Assembly: GCF_001945525.1 (NCBI RefSeq)
Contig: NZ_MPJW01000199.1
Span: forward strand, 1-46,176
DNA: 46,176 bases
From: Ileibacterium valens
Lineage (GTDB): Bacteria > Bacillota_I > Bacilli_A > Erysipelotrichales > Erysipelotrichaceae
Direction: 5' to 3'
In this document: one piece after another, positions 35,652 through 43,753 of the stretch
Layout of the letters: each line of letters begins with the position of its first letter
Numbering within the stretch: the first letter of the stretch is position 1
Program-made: the position numbers and the translations under genes
Notes under the pieces: model-generated
Seen by the model: only the letters and a program-made list of their open reading frames with translations
Database searches by the model: none
Told to the model about the DNA's origin: nothing

Positions 35652-35825
35652 ATGTTCAAACATCTGTCCAAATTGACTGAATGCAAAGATGGAGAAGTTA
35701 ATATGCTTTTACAAAAAGTCAATGTTAATGGACGAAAGATTCACAATCCTAACTTTATGACAGTGGACTTATTACAGATCATCCATGCCTATACTCCCGT
35801 TGATGAAAAAATTACTAACAAATAG
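35652..35825 (+). CDS. 57-codon ORF, unknown; possibly a gene remnant
   Basis: An open frame of 57 residues from ATG 35652 to TAG 35823-35825, beginning MFKHLSKLTECKDGEV and ending VDEKITNK. It begins four bases after the broken intron ORF and has no ribosome binding site. The composition is protein-like, with a hydrophobic-charged pattern, so it may be the tail of a larger gene cut by the intron's decay. I do not recognise the family. Confidence 0.25.
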   Translation: MFKHLSKLTECKDGEVNMLLQKVNVNGRKIHNPNFMTVDLLQIIHAYTPVDEKITNK

Positions 35826-35942
35826 CTCAAAATAGTTTATACCGTTTTAAAAATAAGCGCTTGTATTATTTCAGCCGTTATTAGTGAGTAATCTAAGTTT
35901 TTTAAAGAAAATTTCTACCTCAAAAAGGCTATCCGCATGATT

Positions 35943-35971
35943 TTGACATGTAAATAAAATCTATCTATCAC
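35943..35971 (+). promoter_or_regulatory. Candidate promoter for the fourth unit
   Basis: A perfect TTGACA (35943-35948), a 17-bp spacer and TATCAC (35966-35971), a weak -10. It lies 14 bp before the flippase start, so the leader would be very short. The intron region upstream ends transcription, so a promoter is expected here. Confidence 0.4.
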
Positions 35972-35985
35972 AGAAGGGAATTGAT

Positions 35986-37260
35986 ATGAAAAAATTCAAA
36001 ACTTGGATGTTTGAGTCCAACAATGAGAAGGTTATTTTGAAACGCGCTACCTTTTGGAATTTAATTTCGAGTTTATTAAATGCATCTATGACAGCTGTTA
36101 TTATTTTTTTTATGACCAGAGCAGGTCAGACAGAGATTGCAGGTTTTTTTTCAATCGCCACTGCAGTTGCTTATCAGGTTCAGGCCATCGGCTTTTTCGG
36201 TGTTCGAAATTATCATATAGCAGATGTTACCAATAGATATTCGTTTTCGGATTTTGTATATATTAACCTCTTTTCATCGGTGCTCATGATTGTATCGTTA
36301 ATTTTTATCATTTTTAAAAATGGATATTCTGGCGAAAAAGCATTGATTGTGTTGTTTTACTCCTTGTTCCGAGCGATTGATGTTTATGAAGCGCTATTTC
36401 ATGACGAATATCAGAGACAAGGAAGAATAGATATTGGATTAATCTTACAAACTATTCGATACTTGGTGTCATTGACAGTCCTGATTGTACTGTTATTAAT
36501 TACAGGTAGCTTGGTTATTGGAATTATCGGAGCTTTAATCATATCTATTCTTCTAGTTTATATACAAAATAAAGATTTTTGCGAGTCGTTTAGATGCCAT
36601 ATACGAAAACTACAGATCGCTAAGTTTAAAAATTTATTATGGGTTTGTCTTCCTATATGTATTGCTGGTTTTATATCAATCTATCTCACGAACGCTCCGA
36701 AATATGCCATTGATAGCGTGATGAATGATCAGGTTCAAGGAATATTTGCGATACTATTTGTACCTGTCTTTACTATTAATCTTCTAGCTACTGTAATATA
36801 CCGTCCATATATAACACAGATTAGTGTGGAATGGACTTATGGACGAAAAAGACAATTCATAAAAATGATTTTAAAACAGGTTTTTGTGATTATACTGTTG
36901 TCTCTGACAATTATAGTATTCGGTTATATTATTGGATTGAAGCTTCTTGGAATGGTTTATTCGATAGATTTAATGCCCTATATGTCGGAATTTCTCATTT
37001 TATTAATTGGTGGAGGATTAAACACACTGGCGATCTTTATAAATCAGATAATGGTGATAATTGGATGCTATCATTGGAATCTAATTATTTATTTAGTTGC
37101 AATTCTAATTACGGTGTTGTATGGAGATACGATTGTTATGAATCATCAGTTGATGGGAGCTTCAATTCTCTATTCTCTTCCATCAATAATTTTAATAGTA
37201 TTTAGTCTGATTGTGTTGATTATTAAAATCTGTCGGCTGAGATCAAACTTACGAAATTAA
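35986..37260 (+). CDS. wzx: Wzx-type oligosaccharide flippase 2
   Basis: 424 residues with about 12 membrane segments. The GFFGVRNYHIADVTNRYSFSDF loop matches the flippase at 5313, so they are paralogues despite low similarity elsewhere. AGAAGGGA precedes the ATG. A 207-bp AT-rich gap follows in which I see no gene and no clear terminator. It should flip a lipid-linked repeat unit distinct from that of flippase 1. Confidence 0.85.
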   Translation: MKKFKTWMFESNNEKVILKRATFWNLISSLLNASMTAVIIFFMTRAGQTEIAGFFSIATAVAYQVQAIGFFGVRNYHIADVTNRYSFSDFVYINLFSSVLMIVSLIFIIFKNGYSGEKALIVLFYSLFRAIDVYEALFHDEYQRQGRIDIGLILQTIRYLVSLTVLIVLLLITGSLVIGIIGALIISILLVYIQNKDFCESFRCHIRKLQIAKFKNLLWVCLPICIAGFISIYLTNAPKYAIDSVMNDQVQGIFAILFVPVFTINLLATVIYRPYITQISVEWTYGRKRQFIKMILKQVFVIILLSLTIIVFGYIIGLKLLGMVYSIDLMPYMSEFLILLIGGGLNTLAIFINQIMVIIGCYHWNLIIYLVAILITVLYGDTIVMNHQLMGASILYSLPSIILIVFSLIVLIIKICRLRSNLRN

Positions 37261-37467
37261 AATCTCTTGATCTCGGAAATCATTGATATTTCTCTCTTTT
37301 AATGAAGATATTATTAAAAATGTTAATCGGAACAGTCTTAAAAACCACTTGCTATTCTAAATGAATAATATAAAAAAATAATCTTAAATTATTTATTAAT
37401 AATACAGAAACAAAAGGCCAAATTTGAATTAATGTTTAATTTATAGAAACGAGTATATGGTAACAAT

Positions 37468-38397
37468 ATGGATAATAGTAATGAAGTTTTGAAATGGCTT
37501 GAACAACTTTCCAACGAGAAAATTGCCATCAAAAACAGTCCAGAAAATTCAATAGGAAGAGCCTTTTTGAATTATTGGTCTAAGATAAAGAAAGGCGATT
37601 TTAAGGGCCTGTCAAAAGATGTGAAAGACTATAAAGCAACAAAAAAAATCAGAAAACGTTATTTCAATCATTTAGATCGTCCTGAAGTTGACTCAAATCA
37701 AGTCAATATTAATGAAGCTAAAATCGCAATTTATACTTGCGTTCTTGGTGGTTATGATCAGATACCTGATCATCTTCCTGATTTTGACAATGCTGATTAC
37801 TTTTTACTTACAGATCAGCCAGAAAATTATGAATTTCTTTCAGACCGTTTTGAAATTATTCCATTAGATGAATCTCATCTAAATCTTGGAAATATCCTGG
37901 CAAATCGCTACGCGAAATTTCATCCAGCCGAGTTTTTTAAAGATCGATATGATTACGCAATTTATCTGGATGGAAATGTTCGGGTCACGGCGGATATTCG
38001 AAAAATGGTTAAACGAGTTCCTGTACAAACTGGAATTGCTATGCATAATCATCGAGAGCGCGATGATATTTTCTCTGAAGCTGAATCCTGCAAGCTGCTT
38101 CGAAGAGGAGATCCAGATAAAATTGATCTTCAAATGACAAGATATAAGAGTGCTGGTTTTCCGGCTCATTTTGGAATGAACGAGGCAACGGTGATTGTGA
38201 GTGATCTTAAAAATGAAAAATCTGTTGAACTTTTGGAGTTATGGTGGCAGGAATTTATCAAATCCGAGAGTTTTCGAGACCAGTTAGCCTGGCCATTTGT
38301 ACTCTGGGAAAATAATCTGATGATCGAAGATATAGGGAATCTGGGAAATGATATCTACAAGAACCCTCTGGTTGAAATTGAAAGGCATGCGAGTTAA
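37468..38397 (+). CDS. DUF616/TOD1-type glycosyltransferase
   Basis: 309 residues, soluble. After an ~85-residue helical N-terminal part comes AKIAIYTCVLGGYDQIPDHLPD, YFLLTDQPENYEF, NRYAKFHPAEFF and YAIYLDGNVRVTADI, the pattern of DUF616 glycosyltransferases, where the D-x-N of YLDGN is the likely metal site. QTGIAMHNHRERDDIFSEAE and FGMNEATVIVSDL follow. Its stop directly abuts the ATG of the TupA-like gene, so they form a pair. Donor and acceptor are not known. Confidence 0.8.
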   Translation: MDNSNEVLKWLEQLSNEKIAIKNSPENSIGRAFLNYWSKIKKGDFKGLSKDVKDYKATKKIRKRYFNHLDRPEVDSNQVNINEAKIAIYTCVLGGYDQIPDHLPDFDNADYFLLTDQPENYEFLSDRFEIIPLDESHLNLGNILANRYAKFHPAEFFKDRYDYAIYLDGNVRVTADIRKMVKRVPVQTGIAMHNHRERDDIFSEAESCKLLRRGDPDKIDLQMTRYKSAGFPAHFGMNEATVIVSDLKNEKSVELLELWWQEFIKSESFRDQLAWPFVLWENNLMIEDIGNLGNDIYKNPLVEIERHAS

Positions 38398-39261
38398 ATG
38401 TCGTTAATTAATAAATTATGGAAAATTCCATTTGTGGTTCAATCAAAAATTCCATTTAAACTATTGCCAGATCGACTATATCTGAGCTGCACTTTTCGAG
38501 GATTGATGAATAAAAAATTAAATTGGAATTCACCTGAAACTTTTAATGAAAAACTTCAATTGCTCAAGCTGAAATATTCTGGTCCAATTTACAGTGAATG
38601 GGTAGATAAACATCTTGCGAAATCTAAAGCGGCCAGTTTGCTGTCAAAAGAATGCATTATTCCAACGATCGCGACTTTTTCAGATCTCGAAGAGTTTGAA
38701 AAATCTTTAACAAATTTACCCAGGCGATTCGTTTTAAAAACAACGCATAATTCAGGAGGAGTATGGATTATTTCTGAAAAGAATCCATACTCCTCAAAGA
38801 TAAAAAAAGAGATTCAGAAAAATCTGAAAGAGAATTATTACAATCAATGGCGGGAAGCTCCGTACAAAGATGTCAGGCCCGCTTTGATCGTCGAAAAATA
38901 TATGGGAAATGATTTGAAGGATTATAAGCTTTTTTGTTTTCATGGAAAACCGGAAATTATTCTGGTTTGTTCCGAACGATCCAGCAATTTAAAAGAAGAT
39001 TTCTTCGACTGTTCCTGGAATCATCTCGATATGGAAAGAGTGAAACATCCAAACGCAGATTCGATTCCTGAAAAACCAAAGCAGTTATCTGAAATGATTT
39101 CTATGGCTCAAAAGCTTTCAGAACCTTTTGAATTCGTTCGAGTGGATCTGTTTGAAATCGATGGTTCTGTTTATTTTGGAGAAATGACTTTTATTCCTGC
39201 CTGCGGCTTTGAAGGATTCAAACCGGATAAATGGGATAAAAAGCTCGGTGAATGGATTTAG
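38398..39261 (+). CDS. TupA-like ATP-grasp ligase
   Basis: 287 residues. The N-terminal PDRLYLSCTFRGLMNKKLNW and NSPETFNEKLQ, the nucleotide-binding RRFVLKTTHNSGGVWI, VEKYMGNDLKDYKLFCFHGKPEII and the metal-site VRVDLFEIDGSVYFGEMTF match the TupA-like ATP-grasp family. TupA is linked to teichuronopeptide, a glucuronate-glutamate wall polymer of alkaliphilic Bacillus. Related genes in other glycan loci are uncharacterised. A role in joining an amino acid to a uronic acid or other carboxylate is inference. The ATG follows the DUF616 stop without a gap. A perfect 14-bp inverted repeat lies inside the gene (38756-38795). Confidence 0.82.
   Translation: MSLINKLWKIPFVVQSKIPFKLLPDRLYLSCTFRGLMNKKLNWNSPETFNEKLQLLKLKYSGPIYSEWVDKHLAKSKAASLLSKECIIPTIATFSDLEEFEKSLTNLPRRFVLKTTHNSGGVWIISEKNPYSSKIKKEIQKNLKENYYNQWREAPYKDVRPALIVEKYMGNDLKDYKLFCFHGKPEIILVCSERSSNLKEDFFDCSWNHLDMERVKHPNADSIPEKPKQLSEMISMAQKLSEPFEFVRVDLFEIDGSVYFGEMTFIPACGFEGFKPDKWDKKLGEWI
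38756..38795. repeat. Perfect 14-bp inverted repeat inside the TupA-like gene
   Basis: GAGGAGTATGGATT (38756-38769) and AATCCATACTCCTC (38782-38795) pair perfectly around a 12-base loop. It encodes an ordinary part of the protein (GGVWIISEKNPYSS), so it is not an insertion. The mRNA would form a stable hairpin here. Confidence 0.85.
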
Positions 39262-39327
39262 TTATGTAGTTAAATAGTTAAATAGAGCCTTTTAAAAAAC
39301 TGAAATGACCAAGATGTCTTAGAAAGT

Positions 39328-40134
39328 ATGAACAAAATGAACGAAACGCAAAGTGAAAAACCTATAGTAAAGATTTTCTGGACTGGAGGATGGGATTCAA
39401 GTTTCAGGATCTGTGAACTCTCTCGAATGCCGGTTCAGATCCAGCCATACTATCTTCATGGGGATGATCGTCATTCCGAAAAATTTGAACGCATAGCCAT
39501 GGATAAAATTACTCAGCTTTTGAAAGAACGGCCAGAAACTCAGGCTGATTTTCTTGATCTGATCAGTGTAGATATTCGAAATATCGAACTTCATCCTGAA
39601 GTTTCCGCTGCTTATCGAAGAGTCAGAGAAAAAACTGGGTTAGGCACTCAGATGGAATATCTTTCAAGCTATGTTTATGATCATCCTCAAATTGAATTAG
39701 GAATTGAGAAATTACCTGTTGAAGAATCACATATGATTCATGCGGTTCTTGATTCCTGTAAAGTGATTCGTAAAGAAGTCAATGGGATTGAAGAGTATTG
39801 TGCCGATCCTGATGAATCATCCGAAGATGGAATGCTTTTGTTTGGAAATATCCTGCTGCCTATTTTTGAAAAAACTGAATCAGACATGCTTCGACTCATT
39901 AAGGAATGGGGTTATCTTGATATTATGAAACATGTCTGGTTCTGCCATCAGCCTTATCAGGGACGTCCCTGTGGGATGTGTCACCCCTGTGAAGTCAAGA
40001 TGGGGGCAGGCATGGAATTTTTGCTGCCGGAAGATTCTCAGAAGAGATATCACCTTCAAAATAAATATCATGATAAATTCTGGTTTAAAGTCTACCGTAA
40101 ATTATTGTATTGGTTTTTCTGGAAACATGATTAA
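39328..40134 (+). CDS. QueC-like PP-loop ATPase of unknown substrate
   Basis: 268 residues. The PP-loop IFWTGGWDSSFRI (T19-GGWDS-S25) is a variant of the SGGxDS ATP-pyrophosphatase motif. Near the C-terminus C206, C215, C218 and C221 have spacing x8, x2, x2, identical to the zinc site of QueC (7-cyano-7-deazaguanine synthase). The rest differs from true QueC, and no other queuosine gene is nearby. Such enzymes adenylate a carboxylate or amide to make a nitrile, amidine, thioamide or amide. Next to a TupA-like ligase it may modify the glycan; this is inference. The C-terminal KVYRKLLYWFFWKHD is hydrophobic and may dock at the membrane. The ribosome site is weak. Confidence 0.75.
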   Translation: MNKMNETQSEKPIVKIFWTGGWDSSFRICELSRMPVQIQPYYLHGDDRHSEKFERIAMDKITQLLKERPETQADFLDLISVDIRNIELHPEVSAAYRRVREKTGLGTQMEYLSSYVYDHPQIELGIEKLPVEESHMIHAVLDSCKVIRKEVNGIEEYCADPDESSEDGMLLFGNILLPIFEKTESDMLRLIKEWGYLDIMKHVWFCHQPYQGRPCGMCHPCEVKMGAGMEFLLPEDSQKRYHLQNKYHDKFWFKVYRKLLYWFFWKHD

Positions 40135-40186
40135 ATAAGATAGAAGATAAAGGATTTTATAAACATAAAGAGAGAAGGAAAGTTGA

Positions 40187-40975
40187 ATGACATTATCAAA
40201 AACCAGAGATGCTGCTTTGCTAGGTACTTTGATGCTGGCCGGTTGTGCAGCACCCATAAACTCTTCCTCTCAGACAGAAAATTCAACTCTTTCTATTCAT
40301 GAGGTTCTTGAGCAGGTTGACCGCAATGATCTCAGACTGACCAGCTATCGAATGAATTCGATCGAAAAGTTCCGCTCCCCTGAAGCGAATGAAGATACGT
40401 CGTTTGAAGTCAGTGTGGAATTTGACAAGGAAAATCTATACATGATTTCAGAATTTCCAGAAGGCGGCAGCCGAATTGCTCAATACAGACTAAAGAATGG
40501 GCATAAACATACTTTAGATGGCTGCTATCTCGAAGTTCTCTCAGGAATGTGGGCTTTTATTGATGATGGGGGTATATTTCAGGACTTTTATCAGGTCGAT
40601 GAAGAGATGCAGGTGGAGGATTATATTTCCATACCTGCAGCCTATCTGTATTCAGGAAATGAATTTAAAAGTACAGCGACGGAAAAGGGCAGCTATGTAA
40701 TTGAAGTCGAAGCGAAAAATGCAGCCGACTCCCAGGTTCCCGGTTCAGAAAATTCACTGTCATTTACACTGAACAAGGATGGACTTTTGGAAGAAATTCA
40801 TTCTACTGAAACAGGACCCGATCAAATATATACCAATGAAAAGAGCAGACGGTTTTCTGACTATAACGTAAAAATGATCAATACCGGGGCAATGAAGCAA
40901 TTCTTTGAGCAGGTGAGTACTGGTCAGATTCAATCAGGAAGCCATATCAGTCTGGATCAGTTTCGTCTGAAGTAA
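40187..40975 (+). CDS. Secreted lipoprotein of unknown function
   Basis: 262 residues. A short signal peptide ends in the lipobox LAGC (C20), so the mature protein is anchored by lipid on the outer face. The rest is beta-rich with alternating polar and hydrophobic segments (FEVSVEFDKENLYMI, SYVIEVEAKNA, LSFTLNKDGLLEEI), a layout seen in LolA/LppX-type lipid-carrier folds; this likeness is weak. GAAGGAAAG precedes the ATG. It lies between the PP-loop gene and glf. A role in glycan export or chaperoning is possible but not shown. Confidence 0.7.
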   Translation: MTLSKTRDAALLGTLMLAGCAAPINSSSQTENSTLSIHEVLEQVDRNDLRLTSYRMNSIEKFRSPEANEDTSFEVSVEFDKENLYMISEFPEGGSRIAQYRLKNGHKHTLDGCYLEVLSGMWAFIDDGGIFQDFYQVDEEMQVEDYISIPAAYLYSGNEFKSTATEKGSYVIEVEAKNAADSQVPGSENSLSFTLNKDGLLEEIHSTETGPDQIYTNEKSRRFSDYNVKMINTGAMKQFFEQVSTGQIQSGSHISLDQFRLK

Positions 40976-41027
40976 GCTGAGTGTTACCAACTGTAAAAGC
41001 TCCCATAGTCTAACAAAGGAGTTATTT

Positions 41028-42134
41028 ATGAAAAAATATGATGTCTTGATCGTCGGAAGCGGTCTGTATGGTGCGGTGATGGCCAGGCAGCTGATGGACG
41101 ATGGAAAAAAAGTTCTTGTTATTGATAAACGAAATCATATTGCAGGAAATGTATATACCCGTTTTGAAGATGGAATTCATGTCCATCAGTATGGTGCTCA
41201 TATTTTCCATACAAATAGTGATAAAGTCTGGGATTATGTAAACCGTTTTGCTAAATTCAATCGTTTTACCAATTCTCCAGTTGCAAACTATAAAGGAAAG
41301 CTCTATTCACTTCCTTTTAACATGTATACCTACAATCAGATGTGGGGTGTCAGTACGCCCCATGAAGCCCAGAAAATAATTGATGAACAGCGAAAGGAAA
41401 TTGATCATCAGCCAACAAACCTGGAAGAACAGGCCATTTCGCTTGTCGGCAGAGATATTTATGAAAAATTGGTTAAAGGATATACTGAAAAACAATGGGG
41501 ACGGGATTGTACCGAACTTCCAGCTTTTATTATTAAGCGTCTGCCGGTTCGAATGACCTTTGATAACAACTATTTCAATGCACTCTATCAGGGGATTCCA
41601 ATGGGTGGCTATACGAAGATGGTTGAGAATATGCTTGATGGTGCAGATATTCGGTTGAACACAGATTATCTTGAAAATAAAGAAGAGCTTGATTCACTGG
41701 CGGATCTGACCATTTATACCGGGCCAATTGATGCTTACTTTGACTTCAAATTGGGCCCGCTCGAATACCGTTCGCTTCGCTTTGAAGAAGAAAAGCTCGA
41801 TATTCCGAATTTTCAGGGAAATGCTGCCGTAAATTATACGGATCGTGAAACTCCATTTACAAGAATCATTGAACATAAATGGTTTGAAGATACCGGCAGT
41901 GATAAGACGATCATTTCCAGAGAGTATCCGATGGACTGGAAACCAGGTGATGAGCCTTATTATCCTGTCAATGATGAAAAGAATACTGAGCTCTATCAGA
42001 AATACAGAGAGCTGGCTGATCAGGAAGAGAATGTTATCTTTGGCGGACGTCTTGGTGAATATCGTTACTACGATATGGATCAGGTCATTGCCTCCGCGCT
42101 TGCAAAATATGATCGAATGAAAGAGAATCAGTAA
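41028..42134 (+). CDS. glf: UDP-galactopyranose mutase
   Basis: 368 residues, FAD enzyme converting UDP-galactopyranose to UDP-galactofuranose. The N-terminal DVLIVGSGLYGAVMARQL binds FAD; DKRNHIAGNVYT, QYGAHIFHTNSDKVWDYVNRF, YTEKQWGRDCTELP, FDNNYFNALYQGIPMGGYT and the C-terminal FGGRLGEYRYYDMDQVI are diagnostic. AAAGGAG lies before the ATG. A terminator overlaps its stop codon. It indicates that the glycan contains galactofuranose. Confidence 0.96.
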   Translation: MKKYDVLIVGSGLYGAVMARQLMDDGKKVLVIDKRNHIAGNVYTRFEDGIHVHQYGAHIFHTNSDKVWDYVNRFAKFNRFTNSPVANYKGKLYSLPFNMYTYNQMWGVSTPHEAQKIIDEQRKEIDHQPTNLEEQAISLVGRDIYEKLVKGYTEKQWGRDCTELPAFIIKRLPVRMTFDNNYFNALYQGIPMGGYTKMVENMLDGADIRLNTDYLENKEELDSLADLTIYTGPIDAYFDFKLGPLEYRSLRFEEEKLDIPNFQGNAAVNYTDRETPFTRIIEHKWFEDTGSDKTIISREYPMDWKPGDEPYYPVNDEKNTELYQKYRELADQEENVIFGGRLGEYRYYDMDQVIASALAKYDRMKENQ

Positions 42135-42150
42135 AAGATTCTCTTTTTTT
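42120..42150 (+). terminator. Rho-independent terminator overlapping the glf stop
   Basis: AAAGAGAATC (42120-42129) pairs with GATTCTCTTT (42137-42146), followed by TTTT. The TAA stop of glf (42132-42134) lies in the loop, so the hairpin uses the last glf codons. Some read-through to the flippase is likely, as no strong promoter is visible before 42195. Confidence 0.75.
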
Positions 42151-42194
42151 CTATATGAATAACTAATATGGTTCAAAAAGGTGGGAAGACTGAT

Positions 42195-43640
42195 ATGAAA
42201 CAGAAACAACATTCTATTCATTACAACTTCATCATGAATTTTATTTTAAGCGCATCCTCCATTCTTTTTCCGTTAATCACCTTTCCGTATGTTTCACGCG
42301 TCATTCTGCCCGTCGGAACAGGAAAAGTCGCGTTTGCCATGTCAACAGCTGCTTATTTTACTATGGCTGCCATGCTTGGAATTCCAACTTATGGGGTCAG
42401 AGCGGTGGCTCAGAATAAAAATGATCCGGTCAAATTGGCATTGGTACTCAAGGAGCTTCTGTGTATCAACCTGTTCATGTCCTTGTTTGCCTATGCAGCT
42501 TTTGGAGCGGCATTGTTTCTTGTTCCGCAGATGGCTGCTGAGAAGACGTTAATGATCATCGCTTCAGCATCGATTTTCCTTAATGTGATTGGTGTCACCT
42601 GGCTGTTTCAGGGATTAGAGGATTATTCTGCAATTACGCTTGTATCCCTGATTTTTAAAGTGATTGCGGTTGTTACAATGTTCTTATTCATCCATACGGA
42701 ACAGGATTACCTATGGTATGGAGTGATGACGGTTCTATCTTCTTTTGGTTCTGGATTTGTTAATTTTTTCAGGGCAATTCCTTATTTGAAAGCAGCCAAA
42801 GGAATGGAGATGGATTTTAGAAGACATATGAAACCAATCATGGTTTTCTTTGGCATGACGGTAGCTACGACGGTTTATACCAATTTGGATACAGTCATGC
42901 TTGGGTTTATGAAATCTGATTATGATGTTGGGATTTATAACGCTGCAATTAAAATAAAGTCACTTCTGGTGACACTGGTCACTTCATTAGGAACTGTCAT
43001 GCTTCCAAGACTGAGCGAATATGCTTCCCAGAATAGAAACGAAGAATTCAAAGCTTTGATTTCAAAAGCCATCAGCTTTGTGCTTTTGTTTTCAATCCCC
43101 GTCAGTCTGTTTTGTATGGTCATGGCAAGACCAACGATTCTTCTGATCAGTGGACAGGATTATCTCGCAGCGGCAATGCCGATGATTATACTGATGCCTA
43201 CTCTTGTCCTGATTGGTCTTTCGAATATTACAGGGATACAGATCCTGGTTCCAACGGGCAAAGAAAAGCAGGTCATGATTTCGGTTTGTGCCGGAGCAGT
43301 GACTGATTTACTGATTAACTGTCTTCTGATTCCGTCGATGGCAAGCAGCGGAGCTGCAATTGGAACATTAATTGCCGAGACGGTTGTCACTGCCTGGCAA
43401 TTCTGGATTTTACGTTCAATGCTAAGGAAAATATTACCCAAAACAGAGTGGAAACAGCTGATACTTGTTCTTCTGGTCAGTATTCCTGCTTTCTGGCTTA
43501 TCCGACTGGAAATCTTTAGTTCATTGCCCGTTTTTATTTATCTTGCCGTCAGTGGAATTATATATTTTGGAATGATAGGGATTACTTTATTGCTCTCTGG
43601 TGAACAGATTTTGAATGGAATTATCCATCGTAAGGTTTGA
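42195..43640 (+). CDS. wzx: Wzx-type oligosaccharide flippase 3
   Basis: 481 residues with about 14 membrane segments. NFIMNFILSASSILFPLITFPYVSRVI is the standard N-terminus of the RfbX/Wzx group, distinct from flippases 1 and 2; FQGLEDYSAITLVSLIFKV and TTVYTNLDTVMLGFM are also conserved in that group. The ATG at 42195 is preferred over 42168 because AAGGTGGGA precedes it. It lies between glf and the second LCP gene. It may serve a galactofuranose-containing repeat unit, judged only by position. Confidence 0.85.
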   Translation: MKQKQHSIHYNFIMNFILSASSILFPLITFPYVSRVILPVGTGKVAFAMSTAAYFTMAAMLGIPTYGVRAVAQNKNDPVKLALVLKELLCINLFMSLFAYAAFGAALFLVPQMAAEKTLMIIASASIFLNVIGVTWLFQGLEDYSAITLVSLIFKVIAVVTMFLFIHTEQDYLWYGVMTVLSSFGSGFVNFFRAIPYLKAAKGMEMDFRRHMKPIMVFFGMTVATTVYTNLDTVMLGFMKSDYDVGIYNAAIKIKSLLVTLVTSLGTVMLPRLSEYASQNRNEEFKALISKAISFVLLFSIPVSLFCMVMARPTILLISGQDYLAAAMPMIILMPTLVLIGLSNITGIQILVPTGKEKQVMISVCAGAVTDLLINCLLIPSMASSGAAIGTLIAETVVTAWQFWILRSMLRKILPKTEWKQLILVLLVSIPAFWLIRLEIFSSLPVFIYLAVSGIIYFGMIGITLLLSGEQILNGIIHRKV

Positions 43641-43753
43641 TTGACATAAGAAACTATGATTTCAGCGCGGATTATTTTATTATGTTTAAAGTAATTTCAT
43701 TTATACTCAGTCTGCCTGAAGATCGACGATTGAGTTGAAAGTGAGGATAGTCT

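Noticed and set aside
39262-39327. Short tandem repeat (GTTAAATA twice) before the PP-loop gene
   Set aside because: Two copies of an 8-bp AT-rich unit are expected by chance in such sequence.
41694-42221. 175-codon reverse-strand frame over glf
   Set aside because: It is antisense to a clear glf gene, with low-complexity Ile/Phe content and no start context.
43641-43707. Possible promoter for the second LCP gene (TTGACA at 43641, TATACT at 43702)
   Set aside because: The two boxes are too far apart to work together and neither has a good partner, so I did not annotate a promoter, though one is expected here.
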